This document shows, in pieces, positions 11,064 to 21,297 of a stretch of DNA of 35,928 nt. This stretch comes from Reticulitermes lucifugus (taxonomy: Eukaryota; Arthropoda; Insecta; Blattodea; Rhinotermitidae): contig JAKCWW010000088.1 of the NCBI GenBank assembly GCA_026260175.1, positions 14,084-50,011 on the forward strand, in the 5' to 3' direction. The stretch's first letter is position 1; each line of letters begins with the position of its first letter. Under the pieces are notes generated by a model. That model had not been told where the DNA came from. It did no database searches and saw nothing but the letters and a program-made list of their open reading frames with translations. Made by a program: the position numbers and the translations under genes.

Positions 11064-11664
11064 GTTGTTTTGTATGGGTGTGAAACTTGGTCTCTCACAC
11101 TGAGGGAGGAACATAGGATGAGGGTGTTCGAGAATAGGGTGCTGAGGAGGATATTAGGGCCTAAGAGGGACAAGGTAACGGGGAAGTGGAGAAGACTACA
11201 TGACGAGGAACTTAATGATCTGTACTCATAACTAAATATTATTCGGGTGATCAAATAATGAAGAATGAGGCGGGCGGGCCATGTAGCACGTATGGGGGAG
11301 GGGAAAGGTGCATACAGGATTTTGGTGGGAAGACTTGAGGGAAGGAGACCACTTGAAAGACCCAGACATAGATGGGAGGATAATATTAAAATGGATCTTC
11401 AAGAAGTGGGATGGGAGGGNNNNNNNNNNNNNNNNNNNNNNNNNNNNNNNNNNNNNNNNNNNNNNNNNNGATAATATTAAAATGGATCTTCAAGAAGTGG
11501 GATGGGAGGGCGTGGACTGGATCGATATGGCTGAAGATAGGGACAGGTGGCGGGCTGTTGTGAAAGCGATAATGAACATTCAGGTTGCATAAAACGAGGG
11601 GAATTTCTTGAATAGCTGATGACCTGTTAGCTTCTCAAGAAAGACTCTGCTCCATGGAGTTAGT
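11064..11664 (+). pseudogene. 5'-truncated LINE, 3' end of the reverse-transcriptase ORF, copy 1
   Basis: The frame starts with LYGCETWSLTLREEHRMRVF, the region after the reverse-transcriptase domain. After in-frame stops near 11230-11260 it continues with [12 protein letters not shown] and [14 protein letters not shown]. These are hallmarks of the C-terminal end of a non-LTR retrotransposon protein common in insects. An RTE-type clade is possible but not shown. The 3' untranslated end reads to CCATGGAGTTAGT. Direct repeats TAGGCAGTGTTTTCTG (11048-11063) and TAGGCAGTATTTTCTG (11665-11680), 16 bp with one mismatch, mark both ends, so this is a 5'-truncated insertion. It is dead. An assembly gap interrupts it. 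Confidence 0.92.
11420..11469. other. Assembly gap, 50 N
   Basis: Exactly 50 N. The 41 bases before it (11379-11419) are identical to the 41 bases after it (11470-11510), all within the LINE. This pattern suggests two overlapping contig ends left unmerged rather than real missing sequence. Confidence 0.97.
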
Positions 11665-11680
11665 TAGGCAGTATTTTCTG

Positions 11681-12104
11681 TAAACAACAATAGACTGTCG
11701 CACCCTGTTATTATGAGCGCCACGGGACTACGTAGTTTTGCTCTATATATCCGTTGTTCATAATAACCATGAAAATAAGAATCCGTGTTTTATGTAAGGT
11801 CAGATGTAAGGTCATACGTAAGAGTGCCTGGGTATAGAGAGTGTCCTTAACATGTGTATGAAAACACAAAAATTTACACAGAGTAAAAAATTTAAAAGTA
11901 AAAACGTAATAAATTTGTCAATTTCTTGTCCATAACTCGTCTTAAGCTTACGTATTTTTACAAGTGTCGGAAGTCATCAATGCCTTGTAATTAGCAGCAT
12001 ATTGAATGAGAAGCTTGTGTCCTTTTTTTTAAAGGAACGTGTTTTATACGATTTTCCACTAACGGATTCGTCGGTTAGAGTCATGTTCACAAACACTGAA
12101 ACGG
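11681..12104. other. No gene recognised
   Basis: AT-rich DNA downstream of the LINE. No supported feature. Confidence 0.45.
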
Positions 12105-12480
12105 CTAAACGTTTCCTAGGTCTTTCTGCGCCAACATGTTTTTCACCTTTGAATTAAAACTTTGCATCTGCGTCATGCTATAAAACACCGCAGTTTCTCT
12201 ACACTGTACGTGTCTTTTTCGCAGTAGCTTTTTTTTACATTCTGTCCAAACACTTTTCAGCCATTTACTTGCCCTTTTTGAAACTGCTGACATGGCCTCC
12301 CCACTAACTTTCGCATAAACATTGTTATGCTGATTTTTAAACCATCTAGCCATCCGTTGTTACATGCATAATTTTCCTGCCCTGTTTTTTTCTGCAGATA
12401 TTTCTGCCTGTGCCATTAAAATGTCGCCGTTGTCAGGGAATTCAGCATTTCTCTGCGCCTTAAGCCATTCCAGTAGTGCT
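12105..12480 (-). pseudogene. Tigger/pogo-type transposase fragment, frameshifted
   Basis: On the minus strand, from about 12480, one frame reads ALLEWLKAQRN, like the CENP-B-type DNA-binding domain of Tigger transposases, and ends in a stop. A shifted frame continues with MARWFKNQHNN and KVSGEAMSA, then KWLKSVW and RETAVFYSMT. As I remember the family, these correspond to the end of the helix-turn-helix region, the GEAxSA motif, and the start of the DDE domain, where an intact copy has a DETG-like motif (here RETA). The change of frame, the stop and the altered acidic residue show it is inactive. The transposase is otherwise missing, and I did not find terminal repeats. Confidence 0.72.
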
Positions 12481-14410
12481 CATTAAGCAGTGCGCAAGTC
12501 ACATTACCTCACTCTCTGGTTCGTACTGAGGTTTTTCTCAACTGCAGATAAAACCGCTTCTTAATTTTCCGTAAAGTGGAAAATGTAGACTTTTTTTTTT
12601 GCAAACTTGAATTTCTTCACCACGTTCTGACTCTCAAATACTCTCAACACTTTTACGAATAGCCTCTTCCTTTTATTTACGTAAATGTTGTCCGTTGAAT
12701 GGAAAAATACGCCTTGAATTTTGTGATAAACGCTACGAAGTTTATTTTAAAATTGTGGGCTTAGGATTTCCAGGAAGAAATAGTGTGGACACGGATTAAA
12801 TCACAGGATCCGAACCGTTGTGTAGGACTGTGGGTATTTTCATTTCGGAAAAGGCGACGGGCGCCAATGTCCTATCCGCGCACAGTCCACTTCTTCTTAA
12901 TGTACCAGCTATCTGTAAAAGTAATGACCGCGGGTTACAAACAAATCTCTGCCTGGGGCGTGGGAATTTCTGGTTTAGACAAAGAGATCTTTGTTCAACA
13001 ATGCTGCGGTCAAAAGCTTTAGCGCACGGGAGGCTGCGCTCGCGAACTCAGGGAAATAGCCGATCATATTGTGGAATCCACGGATATTAGGCTGCACTGA
13101 TGTTGAAGGGACTAACTGCCATGGACGAGACAGCATCGAGCGGTCAAAGGTTGCTCGATTTATCCGTAAAACGTGCTTCTTACATAAGTGAAATCCTCGT
13201 ATGTAAAAGTTGGTAAACCTGATTAAAATATACCATTTGCTCACTATAGCCGTGATCCCGTTATACCCATGCTCGTCATAACCAGGCTTCACTCTAGTAC
13301 GTGTAACAGAATGAGAATTTCCACGGAATTTGCAAAGCAGCTTACAGTAGTTAATTTTAAAAATCTAAGGAGATAAAATAATTCCGGTAGTAAAGAGTTG
13401 AAGATACCGTCGACAGGGAATTAAACTTGTGATTATGATAAAAACTGTTGTAAGGTCATCATAATATTTAATTTTGTAATGCACCGTCTCGCACTTAAAC
13501 CGTTATGACGATATTTACACAAGAATGAATGGTCGTGTTGTAGACATTCATGAATTAACGAGGAGCGAAATCTGAATAAACTAACGCAACACTTCTTCAC
13601 TGTAGCCTTCTCTGTGATTGGATTCAGTGCCTTACAAATTTTTTCAAAAATATTATCCGGGAGCTTACTCGTACAGCTTCCCTTCCATTTCCAAACCTAA
13701 ACTCCCGACGATTCCTCTGGTGAATAAGAACTTGAAGGCGCTTTATTATTCACGATCTACTGTACGCCCACGGAACACAAGAAGGACCCATTCTCTGTCT
13801 GATTATATACGACGAGGTGGGGGGGAGGGGGAGGAGATGGGGCTTGCAATTAGCAATTAATGTGGGGTGGATTAGGATTTGTGCATATGAAGGAAGGAAG
13901 GAAGAAGAGAGAGAGACGCCGGAAATTACCCCCGCACTCTAGGGTGATACAGCAGTAACAAGTGCCTGACATGACCTGAAGGAAGTAAAAGAGGGAACAA
14001 ATGAAGCTCTAAATTAGCACGTTTAAATTTTTAACGTAACAAATGAACATGTAATTCGGTTCTGAAATATGAACTTGCACTATTCATGTAATTAGTAAAT
14101 ACAAGTTTAATCAAAGTTGGTGCTTCATCTTAGTACCCCGATACACTTACAGTGCCTCCGTCTCAGGCATGGGAGTAAAGCGTGGGACGCAATTCATATG
14201 TAAAAGTTTCAACTTTAATGCAAATACTTACACAGAACGTGACTGCATTAGCCTTCCACGAGTATGTAAAACACTTACGTGTAATAAATATGCAAAACCT
14301 ACAACTTCAACGGAAGTTCTAAATTAACGTAAATATGTAACATAGCATGAGAGTAACATAATGACATTCTGAAAAAAAAACCGCTTAACAGATGACGCGT
14401 GTGAATATTA
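12481..14410. other. No gene recognised; short GAAG run inside
   Basis: Upstream (in transposase orientation) of the Tigger fragment I could not recognise the rest of its N-terminus. A T-rich run lies near 12591-12600. A G-rich patch is at 13814-13843 and a GGAAG/GA-rich simple repeat at about 13889-13915. No coding frame has recognisable content. Confidence 0.45.
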
Positions 14411-14414
14411 TTTG

Positions 14415-14510
14415 GGAGCTGTATGGTTCGAATCTCGACTGAAGAACCGACTCACAATTTTCATGTGTTTCCTTAAGACTTAAAGGCGAGTGTCGCATTA
14501 TAATGACCGT
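14415..14510 (+). repeat. B-box-bearing segment, possible SINE relic
   Basis: GTATGGTTCGAATCTCG near 14422-14438 contains a perfect B-box core (GGTTCGAATC). It is followed by TCATGTGTTTCCTTAAG, which suggests a SINE middle region. No A box is evident upstream, so the head is lost or this is chance. Confidence 0.3.
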
Positions 14511-14626
14511 GAACGAAGGATGGTGGTGATTTTGGTAAAGGTTACTGCATTGTGAGATGTGACGTCGTCTAATTTGGTACCTGTATGCGAAACTACATGG
14601 CGTCATATTCTAAAGACAGTAATCTT

Positions 14627-14829
14627 GAGGTCTTTGTTCTCCTGGGATGTTACGCGACGTAGGTTAGTATTTGGTTACCGACGTTTCGGGGCAAACTATC
14701 GGTCACATCTTCAAGGGTGAAGCAGTCCGTCTTAGTCGAAACGTCTGTAACAAAATACCAACCTACGTAACGTAACATCGCAGAAGAGCGAAAATTTCAT
14801 CTACACCGCTGCGGAAGAGTTAAGTCTCG
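14627..14829 (+). mobile_element. Hairpin element E1, 12-bp target-site duplication
   Basis: Perfect direct repeats GACAGTAATCTT lie at 14615-14626 and 14830-14841. The element begins GAGGTCTTTGTTCTCCTGGG, the same start as the elements at 14939 and 22216. Long inverted arms (left GATGTTACGCGACGTAGG, right CCTACGTAACGTAACATC) surround a loop with CGAAACGTC. Beyond the right arm comes a non-palindromic tail, CATCTACACCGCTGCGGAAG, matching the CATCGCGGCGGAAGCC tail of the others. The left half also carries a minus-strand GAAGATG...CCCCGAAACGTCGG motif (14674-14715). Confidence 0.85.
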
Positions 14830-14938
14830 GACAGTAATCTTCATAGATACTGAAGTTAGAACCTCAAATTCACGTGACGATGGTGGTTCGTTAGCATGTA
14901 ACAAGATTTATTATTATTATTATTATTAAGTTATTATT

Positions 14939-15072
14939 GAGATATGCGCTCTTCTGGGATATCACGCAGCGTCGAGTGGTAATCCTGTGGTAAAGATTAC
15001 CACTCGACGCTGCGTATTGTCCCAGAACAGTGCAGATCTCAACATCGCGGCGGAAGCCTGAAGTCAAGGAAT
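14939..15072 (+). mobile_element. Hairpin element E2, short loop
   Basis: Left arm 14939-14984 and right arm 14995-15040 are 46-base inverted repeats with about six mismatches, separated by only a 10-base loop. The right arm is followed by the family tail CAACATCGCGGCGGAAGCCTG. Flanks are TTAAGTTATTATT (14926-14938) and TTAATGTTATTATT (15073-15086), a duplication with one indel. This flank is weaker evidence because the region is TTA-rich. The CGAAACGTCGG loop of other copies is deleted here. Confidence 0.8.
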
Positions 15073-15424
15073 TTAATGTTATTATTATTACTATTATTTA
15101 ACAGTTTATGTCCTGGCCCGATAGCCATGAGAGCACGTACAGAACTAGTACAAGAGAGGAATAAGAAATATTACGAGACATACAGAAAACACGCTAGACC
15201 TACACGAAATAAGCGCAGAAAATAGCGTATGTCAAAAAACAAAAAAAACAGCGACCACTTAAGAAACTTAAGGCCAGCAAATACTACAATAAGCTCGGAG
15301 GGTGTGATGTTTTACAGACGGCGACAAAGACGTCGTCGGAAAAGGAAGGGGAAGAAAAATGGTTGATAACAATGTTTTGTCAGTTTGTTTGTTGTTCTTT
15401 CACACAATAATCGTCTAAAAACTT
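15073..15424. other. Unassigned; small basic open frame inside
   Basis: An ATT-rich run follows the hairpin element. A 32-codon plus-strand frame at 15127-15225 encodes a strongly basic peptide (many Lys and Arg, with ERNKKYYETYRKH). It could be a fragment of a transposon protein or chance. I see no Kozak, partner or family to support a gene. Confidence 0.35.
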
Positions 15425-15655
15425 TCGACGCCTTACTAGGCTGAGGGCTGGACAGCAGGGTTGTTGGTTTCCATTCCCGGCAGAGGCAGACGCTGACTGT
15501 TCTCCGTGGCGTACACACCGAGTGTGGGATCCACTCAGCCTGCTGTTCAGTGGGTCCGAGGGCCCTTATCCCTAAGCAAAGGGGCCAGAACGTGAATCTT
15601 CTTGCTGAGGTTAAGATAGTGTGGAGCTAAACCTCTACACCTTCATAGGTCTCGG
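15425..15655 (+). mobile_element. SINE family A relic, head missing
   Basis: The segment matches the body of family A. It has GGGCTGGACAGCAGGGTTGTTGG and CCATTCCCGGCAGA in the B-box region, then CAGCCTGCTGTTCAGTGGG, GAGGGCCCTTATCCC, and GAGGTTAAGATAGTGTGGAGC. The tRNA A box is not recognisable and the tail is eroded. It is an old, 5'-damaged copy. Confidence 0.65.
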
Positions 15656-17000
15656 TACTGTGTGTGGTGTTTAAGCACAGGACCAACTTTTACTTAAGCG
15701 GTGCAATTTGGAAGCACTTTGATAGCAATAACCTTTCCAAACTTCACGTGTATAAATTCCGTGAGACTGCTCACACCATATCTCGCTGGTGCTGTACCTT
15801 TCAAAATCTGCTCTTCAGTGCAAAAGAGGGAGTAAAAAAAAAAGAAAATGGAAAAGACCTACGGCTTTCATTATCTGGAGCTCTCAGCCATTCAACTGCA
15901 TTGTGGCAAATTAATTACTCCTACATAATAAGATTTGTGGCTGGAGACAGTCGATAATTATTTAAGCCTTCAATTGTAGTCTATAAAAGTTCGATAAGTC
16001 AACTTTACTAAGACATAAAAACGCCCGTATCTTTCACTTGTAGCATCGTTATAATGAAAAGCCGTGCTGTCACGATTTTTTCCCGATTCTAGTAATCACA
16101 CGATTGTTCCGTCGAGTGTTTGTGGATAAGTAGGGGCTGCTCATGATTCAGTTTACACACAATAAGACAGCGAACAAATGAGAACTCGCCGAGCCCTTCA
16201 GTTGATAAGTGGCGTTGTTTAAATACTACATCAAGACGCAGGGCAAACTTCTGGATTAAGGAGCACTGCAGTATATAACATACAGTTTGCACCCACATTT
16301 TAGGTGACTGGAGTAAACGTGGAGTAAGATTAACAGCATTTCCCAACCTCCTTTAGCTGCGGATCCATTTTGGGTTTCGGAAAAAAAACCGTGGTGGATA
16401 TTCAAGCAAATAAAACACACCTGAGTTCCATAGAAAGTAAGGAAATAATCACACTTGATTGTGAATGTCATATGAAACAAGCAAAAACACTGCGTGGGCA
16501 GACGGCAGTGTTTCTTAATGTTACAGTAGGCGTTACATATTGTCACATTAGCCTTTAAACCGTTAAAATTAAATCTGGTATAGAACGTTTATGTTATTGA
16601 TATGAGTTTTCAGGTTTTTGTGTTTAAAATGATGGTCATCTTTTGGGTTTGTACACTGTGTAGTGAACCTCTTGAGTTCCTATGTTTTGGAGGAAGGTAC
16701 TGCCTTAATCTTCAGGGTGACAATTGGTCCAGGTGGATGGTGAAGTAAGGTGAAGAGGTAGAAAAGAATGTGTCAGTCACATGGGCTGGTTTCAGGGCAT
16801 TTTGTCAATTACAGCTACGGGAGGGGAAAGACGGCATATGACTTGTTCCGATCGAACAGTCATTCTCAAGTCTTTGTTGACTAAAATTAATATACATTGT
16901 ACGTACACAAAGATGCATTTCATACCTCGCAGAGAATTGTGCTTCAGTTACAAAAAAACCAATCAGTGAATGCTGTGTAGGTAAACAATCGCTGTTTAAC
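15656..17000. other. No gene recognised
   Basis: Several open frames of 60-97 codons occur on both strands and overlap. None has a recognisable domain. No transposon ends were found. Confidence 0.45.
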
Positions 17001-17008
17001 GTAATTAT

Positions 17009-17282
17009 GGCCGTGCCACGGCTCAGACGGTTAGTCGCCGGCCTGTCACCGCGGAGGCCCGGGTTCGATCCCGGGTCCGTCCATGTGGGATTTGTGGTGG
17101 ACACAGTGGCACTGGGACAGATTTTTCCCCTAGTACTTCGGTTTTCCCCTACCAATTTCATTCCACCGGTGCTCCATTACAGGGGGGGAAAAAACTAATC
17201 ATGTTCATCACAGGGTTGCACAATAAGCCTCAAGGCTGCGGTGCGTCCGTAGCATCTGCTACGGGGCCCTTCACCAAAAAAA
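17009..17282 (+). mobile_element. SINE family C, near-complete copy
   Basis: This is the best-preserved SINE C. The head has CGGCTCAGACGG (A-box-like, 17019-17030) and a perfect B box GGGTTCGATCCC (17061-17072). The body is GTGGGATTTGTGGTGG, CACTGGGACAG, then CTTCGGTTTTCCCC and CATTCCACCGG. Near the 3' end CCGTAGC and GCTACGG (17247-17264) form a 7-bp hairpin with a 4-base loop. The copy ends in a short poly(A). Direct repeats GTAATTAT at 17001-17008 and 17283-17290 flank it. Intact boxes and a matching duplication suggest a relatively recent insertion. Confidence 0.9.
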
Positions 17283-17290
17283 GTAATTAT

Positions 17291-17767
17291 TATACGAAAC
17301 ACATAAGTAAAATGTGTGCATAAAATGCAGGGTTTCTAGTGCTGAACCTGTCGGTACTTATTTGTACTAACCAACAAGCCTTAAAAGATCAACCTGATGT
17401 TAAAGAAAAGTGTACTTTACCATACTGAAGCATAGGTTAATCCAACTTAATTGGTTGGTTTGAAATTAATTTTGTGATTTAATTGGTTTGCGGACCAGAA
17501 TTCCACACGGTGTTTCGTAAGTACAAGTTACTGGTGGCTTTGCCAATTCGGTGTATCAACTTAATATTTTAAGGACCTTATACAATTCATTGTGAAAATT
17601 AAAGTTTGTCATAGAGAAAATTTCCCTTGGAAATTGTTCGCGGAGCCCAGCACAGTTTGTGGATTTTCTGGTTTAAGTCAGTAGTAAAGCTATACATTTT
17701 ACTTGTCATCTAATCGTATATTCCTTGTTGCTTCGGTATAACATACACTCGCAAGTCAGTAACTTCA
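17291..17767. other. No gene recognised
   Basis: AT-rich DNA; nothing supportable seen. Confidence 0.45.
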
Positions 17768-17935
17768 GCCTGTTATTACACGTATCATAGCGTTCAATTA
17801 TGACAGACATCTTTAGGCGTGGCTAAGATACCTTCAGTGTCATCATAACTCAGTTACGTGACACTGAAGATGACTCAGTCAAGCCGAAACGCGTCTGCCA
17901 TAATTGTATGACACGTGTAATAAAAGGCTAAAGTT
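17768..17935. mobile_element. Fold-back element with CTGAAGA...GAAAC motif
   Basis: Left arm TTATTACACGTATCATAG and right arm ATGACACGTGTAATAA are part of imperfect inverted repeats of 43-48 bases, running outwards to CTTCAGCC and GGCTAAAG. An inner hairpin, CTTCAGTGTCA against TGACACTGAAG, sits between them. CTGAAGA at 17864-17870 is followed by CCGAAACGCGTC (ending 17895). No target-site duplication was found, so the boundaries are those of the inverted repeat. Confidence 0.7.
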
Positions 17936-18039
17936 GATTATTATGTACCTGTGTATGTTGACATGTGTATTCTATTCTGCTAAAGTGAACCTGATATGGT
18001 ATGTGTCAGGAGAAATGATTAAGTTCTTAAGCAATACTC

Positions 18040-18250
18040 CGTTCAATATTACGGTATTCTATGATGTGAGGCCATGTACCTAATAAGGTAGATACGTGCC
18101 AACGTTTCGGAGGAATTTGCTACCTCCATCTTCAGGATACTCTGAGGAAGGAAGCGGTGGATGCCATTAAAAATTGATAAATGTGCACCAAACCACACGA
18201 CGTCACATACCAGAAGGCTTCGATCATGATACTACCGCAGTTATAACATC
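18040..18250. mobile_element. Hairpin-family relic with motif on the minus strand
   Basis: Minus-strand reading of 18135-18096 gives CTGAAGATGGAGG, a 9-base loop, then CCTCCGAAACGTTGG. The right side (ACCACACGACGTCACATACCAGAAGG) resembles the right arms of family E (CCACACGACG...CCCAGAAG). It is followed by an eroded tail with ACTACCGCAGT. The left arm (TATGATGTGAGGCC) pairs only loosely. It is a related but degraded hairpin element. Confidence 0.55.
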
Positions 18251-19283
18251 AACTCTAAATTTTAAACTAGAATTTGCATCGCCACAAACATTAGCTGTTC
18301 TGAGTCATTTCAAACCAAGTTTAATGAAATATTTCTGTAACTCTGAGCAGAAAATATTGAAAGCCCAACAGTCTTACAGCAGTTGAGAAATTTCACCCCG
18401 TTTATGGAAACCGAAGGCCACGAGACTGTCCCAGAATTGATTCAGCTAATTCACGACCTTCTTCTATCTATTTAAGACCCACTTTATTATTTCCCAAATA
18501 AGCATATCTTCCGATTCATCTAATGCACATATTGATATTCTATTTAATATCCACTTTAATATTATCCAACTACACACGTCTCCCCATGTTGGTCTTATGT
18601 CTTTTTTCTATGCCCCGTTATTTGTACAGCATTTAAAGCAGCGGTGAGCCATGTGGTATTTAGTGCCGAACAACTTAATTGCACATGTAATTAAATTACC
18701 ATTGAGTACACTGTAATTCAGCTCCTAGTACATTAGTTGGATTAACTGATAATTGCCGTCTAATAAAAAACACTCTACTAGAGGTTTCTTGTATTTCTGT
18801 TTTACGTAGAATATTTAACAAAAACAATTTTGGCAACTACTCTTTTCCTAAAAATAATATTTCGGACACAGTGTACACTTCTTCCTGTACGACAATTAGT
18901 ATGTCTCAGCAATGGGCGAATAATTCAGTAAAACTTCAAAACTGACACCGCATATGGCGGAATAGGCAGTGAATACGGCATTATTTTCGGGATTTCTAAT
19001 TACTGAAAGGAAATTTTAGAGTTTTATAAACACCGCAATTTCATCTTTGAAGGAAAGTATGAAACTTTATAATGAGGCATCTTTCTTATTTAATTGGCAT
19101 TAATTTATTAATTAATTTAGAGAGCCTAGTATTATAAACAGGGGCGTGTGGGTGGGGAGGGCTTGGTCGCGCCAGTGCCCCAGAGGGCCCTCCTGCCGTC
19201 CTTAGAAAGTCTACATTTTACTGTAATTATTATTTATTTTATAGCTTATGTTTATTTCCAATTCGTATATACTTTTAAAAATA
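18251..19283. other. No gene recognised
   Basis: AT-rich sequence without supported genes or transposon ends. Confidence 0.45.
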
Positions 19284-19291
19284 TAAGTATA

Positions 19292-19416
19292 AATCTGAAG
19301 ATGAAGGAATTACGATTCTTTGAAAGGTCGGTAACTATTTATGTGCCGAAACGGCATAACATCCCAGAAGCCTTGAATCTTCAGCAACACCGCTGTGAGA
19401 ACCTCAAATGTCGCTA
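19292..19416 (+). mobile_element. Hairpin-family element lacking its left arm
   Basis: It starts at CTGAAGATGAAGG (19295), continues with TTTGAAAGGTCGGTAAC, then ATAACATCCCAGAAGCC and the tail CAGCAACACCGCTGTGAGAACC. The right arm and tail are present, but the inverted left arm is absent. This looks like 5' truncation as in retroelements. A weak repeat TAAGTATA (19284-19291) versus TAAGTATT (from 19415) is not decisive. Confidence 0.6.
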
Positions 19417-21283
19417 AGTATTATAATTTGTTTATCATATAAACCCAGGTACACTTTGTGAATAAAACGAGGGGCAGTTTAATGCCAAATCAAGTGGTGC
19501 ATACAGTAACCACTGAGCCCTGAAGGGTGAAAAACGCTTTAAGTATATTAGATTAACTCATGTAGCGTCGACTGATATGATTAATGAATAATTAGTTTTA
19601 GCAAAAAGCAGGAACCTTCTTCAGCTGAAGTAAGAATCATGGAAAAACTAGTTATTAATGAAAACGAAAATCTGGAACATTTCCGCAAGTCAGTAGCGTG
19701 CTTACTGCAACTTGCTTGCTGCTGGCGGAACACCGCTTTCGGAAGATTCGTAAACAAATATCCACGACAGTCACAATAACCGCATTGTGTTTGAGTTAAC
19801 CACAAAAATGTGTCACTATACCCCACGGTCTTGCTATTACTTACTTAGTAAAACGTCGAAGTTCGTGTATTTCATTATTATATCATTTTTCAATGTGTTT
19901 GCCTTTTTTATTTCTCCAAATTACCTACTCCTCAGGAATATTTAATTCCATCGACAGATTAAAACACGGGGAATACTTGCTGTTCAGTTTTTTCTAATAG
20001 TAATTCTGGTATTGGTACACCGACTTTTAATGTCAAAAAATAATTGAACTGGCATTCAGCTTCCCTCGTTTCACTCTCTCTGCACGATAAGCCATAGGGT
20101 CATTGAGGTGAGGGAGGGGGAAGACCTGATATAGTACAATCTAAACCTTTACTTTCTGGATAACCCTCGTATATTAGAGTATCCTAAAGAGAAAGCATGA
20201 TCAGTGAATTGACTGAGGCCGAAAACTAATACGGTAATCAAGAAGTCAATAACCCTACACAGTTTTCATTAATTTAATGTCCACACGTTGTACTTCAGGC
20301 TGCAGTTGGTCCATAAAGTCTGACAGACAGCTTGACACGCCCTCTCAAACATGGAGCAGTACAAAAGTTTGAAGGCACTAAACTCAAAAGCAGTGGAAGA
20401 GATGTAGCATGTCAATTCCAAGCGAAATGCTACGAAACATATTAGACATTTTAAAATATTGCAGTGAGATTTAACGTCAATCCTCTGATTTTCCAAGTCG
20501 TGGAATTAAGTTGATTTGCAACGGACATTATATACTCAGAACGTTAGAACACGTGATAGGGAAATCACAGATGAGTAGTAAAATAATTGATGACTATCTT
20601 CAAAATGTACAGTCTGAAACAAATACAGTCCTACATAACACATTTGTAGTGAGGTAACATTATATTTGACCCACTTTCTTCCTCGTCATTTTCCTTCCCC
20701 TAAACGCAAGAATAAAATCTGAAGCAAATCAGTCACATCTGATTGCAGCACTTGAAAGAGAGAAGCGTACGCTACTTAAACTCGAGGAGTTTCTCTTTCA
20801 ATTTCTCCAGAGTTTTTAGCAAGTTTTCGTGCTCTAATGCAGGCTGTAGTTGATCCTGAGCATCGTAACAAATGGCCTAAAATCCTCTCACTTTAAAAAA
20901 AGTCGATTTTCAAATAAAGTGGGAGATGAATTACGAACGTGTTGGAAGAAATGCAGGCTTTATTCCTAACAAATGTTCTAAATGAACATCAGGCTATTTT
21001 AGTTCAGTGAACATTTTCTAAACTAGTTCGTTTTGGAGTGACAGAAAAGTATAGACTATCTTTCTGTTATGTCCAGTTTCCTTTTCAGATTTATCAGGCA
21101 TGGCTTGGTATTGCTTACTTAAGAATCCGGTGCTTATTGGCACTGTTAGCTCACGTAGTGTCCCCCCACCCCACCCGCTACAGGATCCTAATGTGTGAGA
21201 AAATCGGAACAACTCCAAGAGGTTTGGAGCACTCCGCTCGCCACCTCTGGCTGCCAATGGAAACAGCGCGAATTTCACAGCCC
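19417..21283. other. No gene recognised
   Basis: Short overlapping open frames only, on both strands. No protein family, RNA or repeat was recognised. Confidence 0.45.
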
Positions 21284-21297
21284 AGTTTGGTCAGTGT

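Noticed and set aside
17009..17085. A true tRNA gene
   Set aside because: The same head and body recur at 6212 and 27056, and direct repeats flank the 274-bp unit, so it is a SINE.
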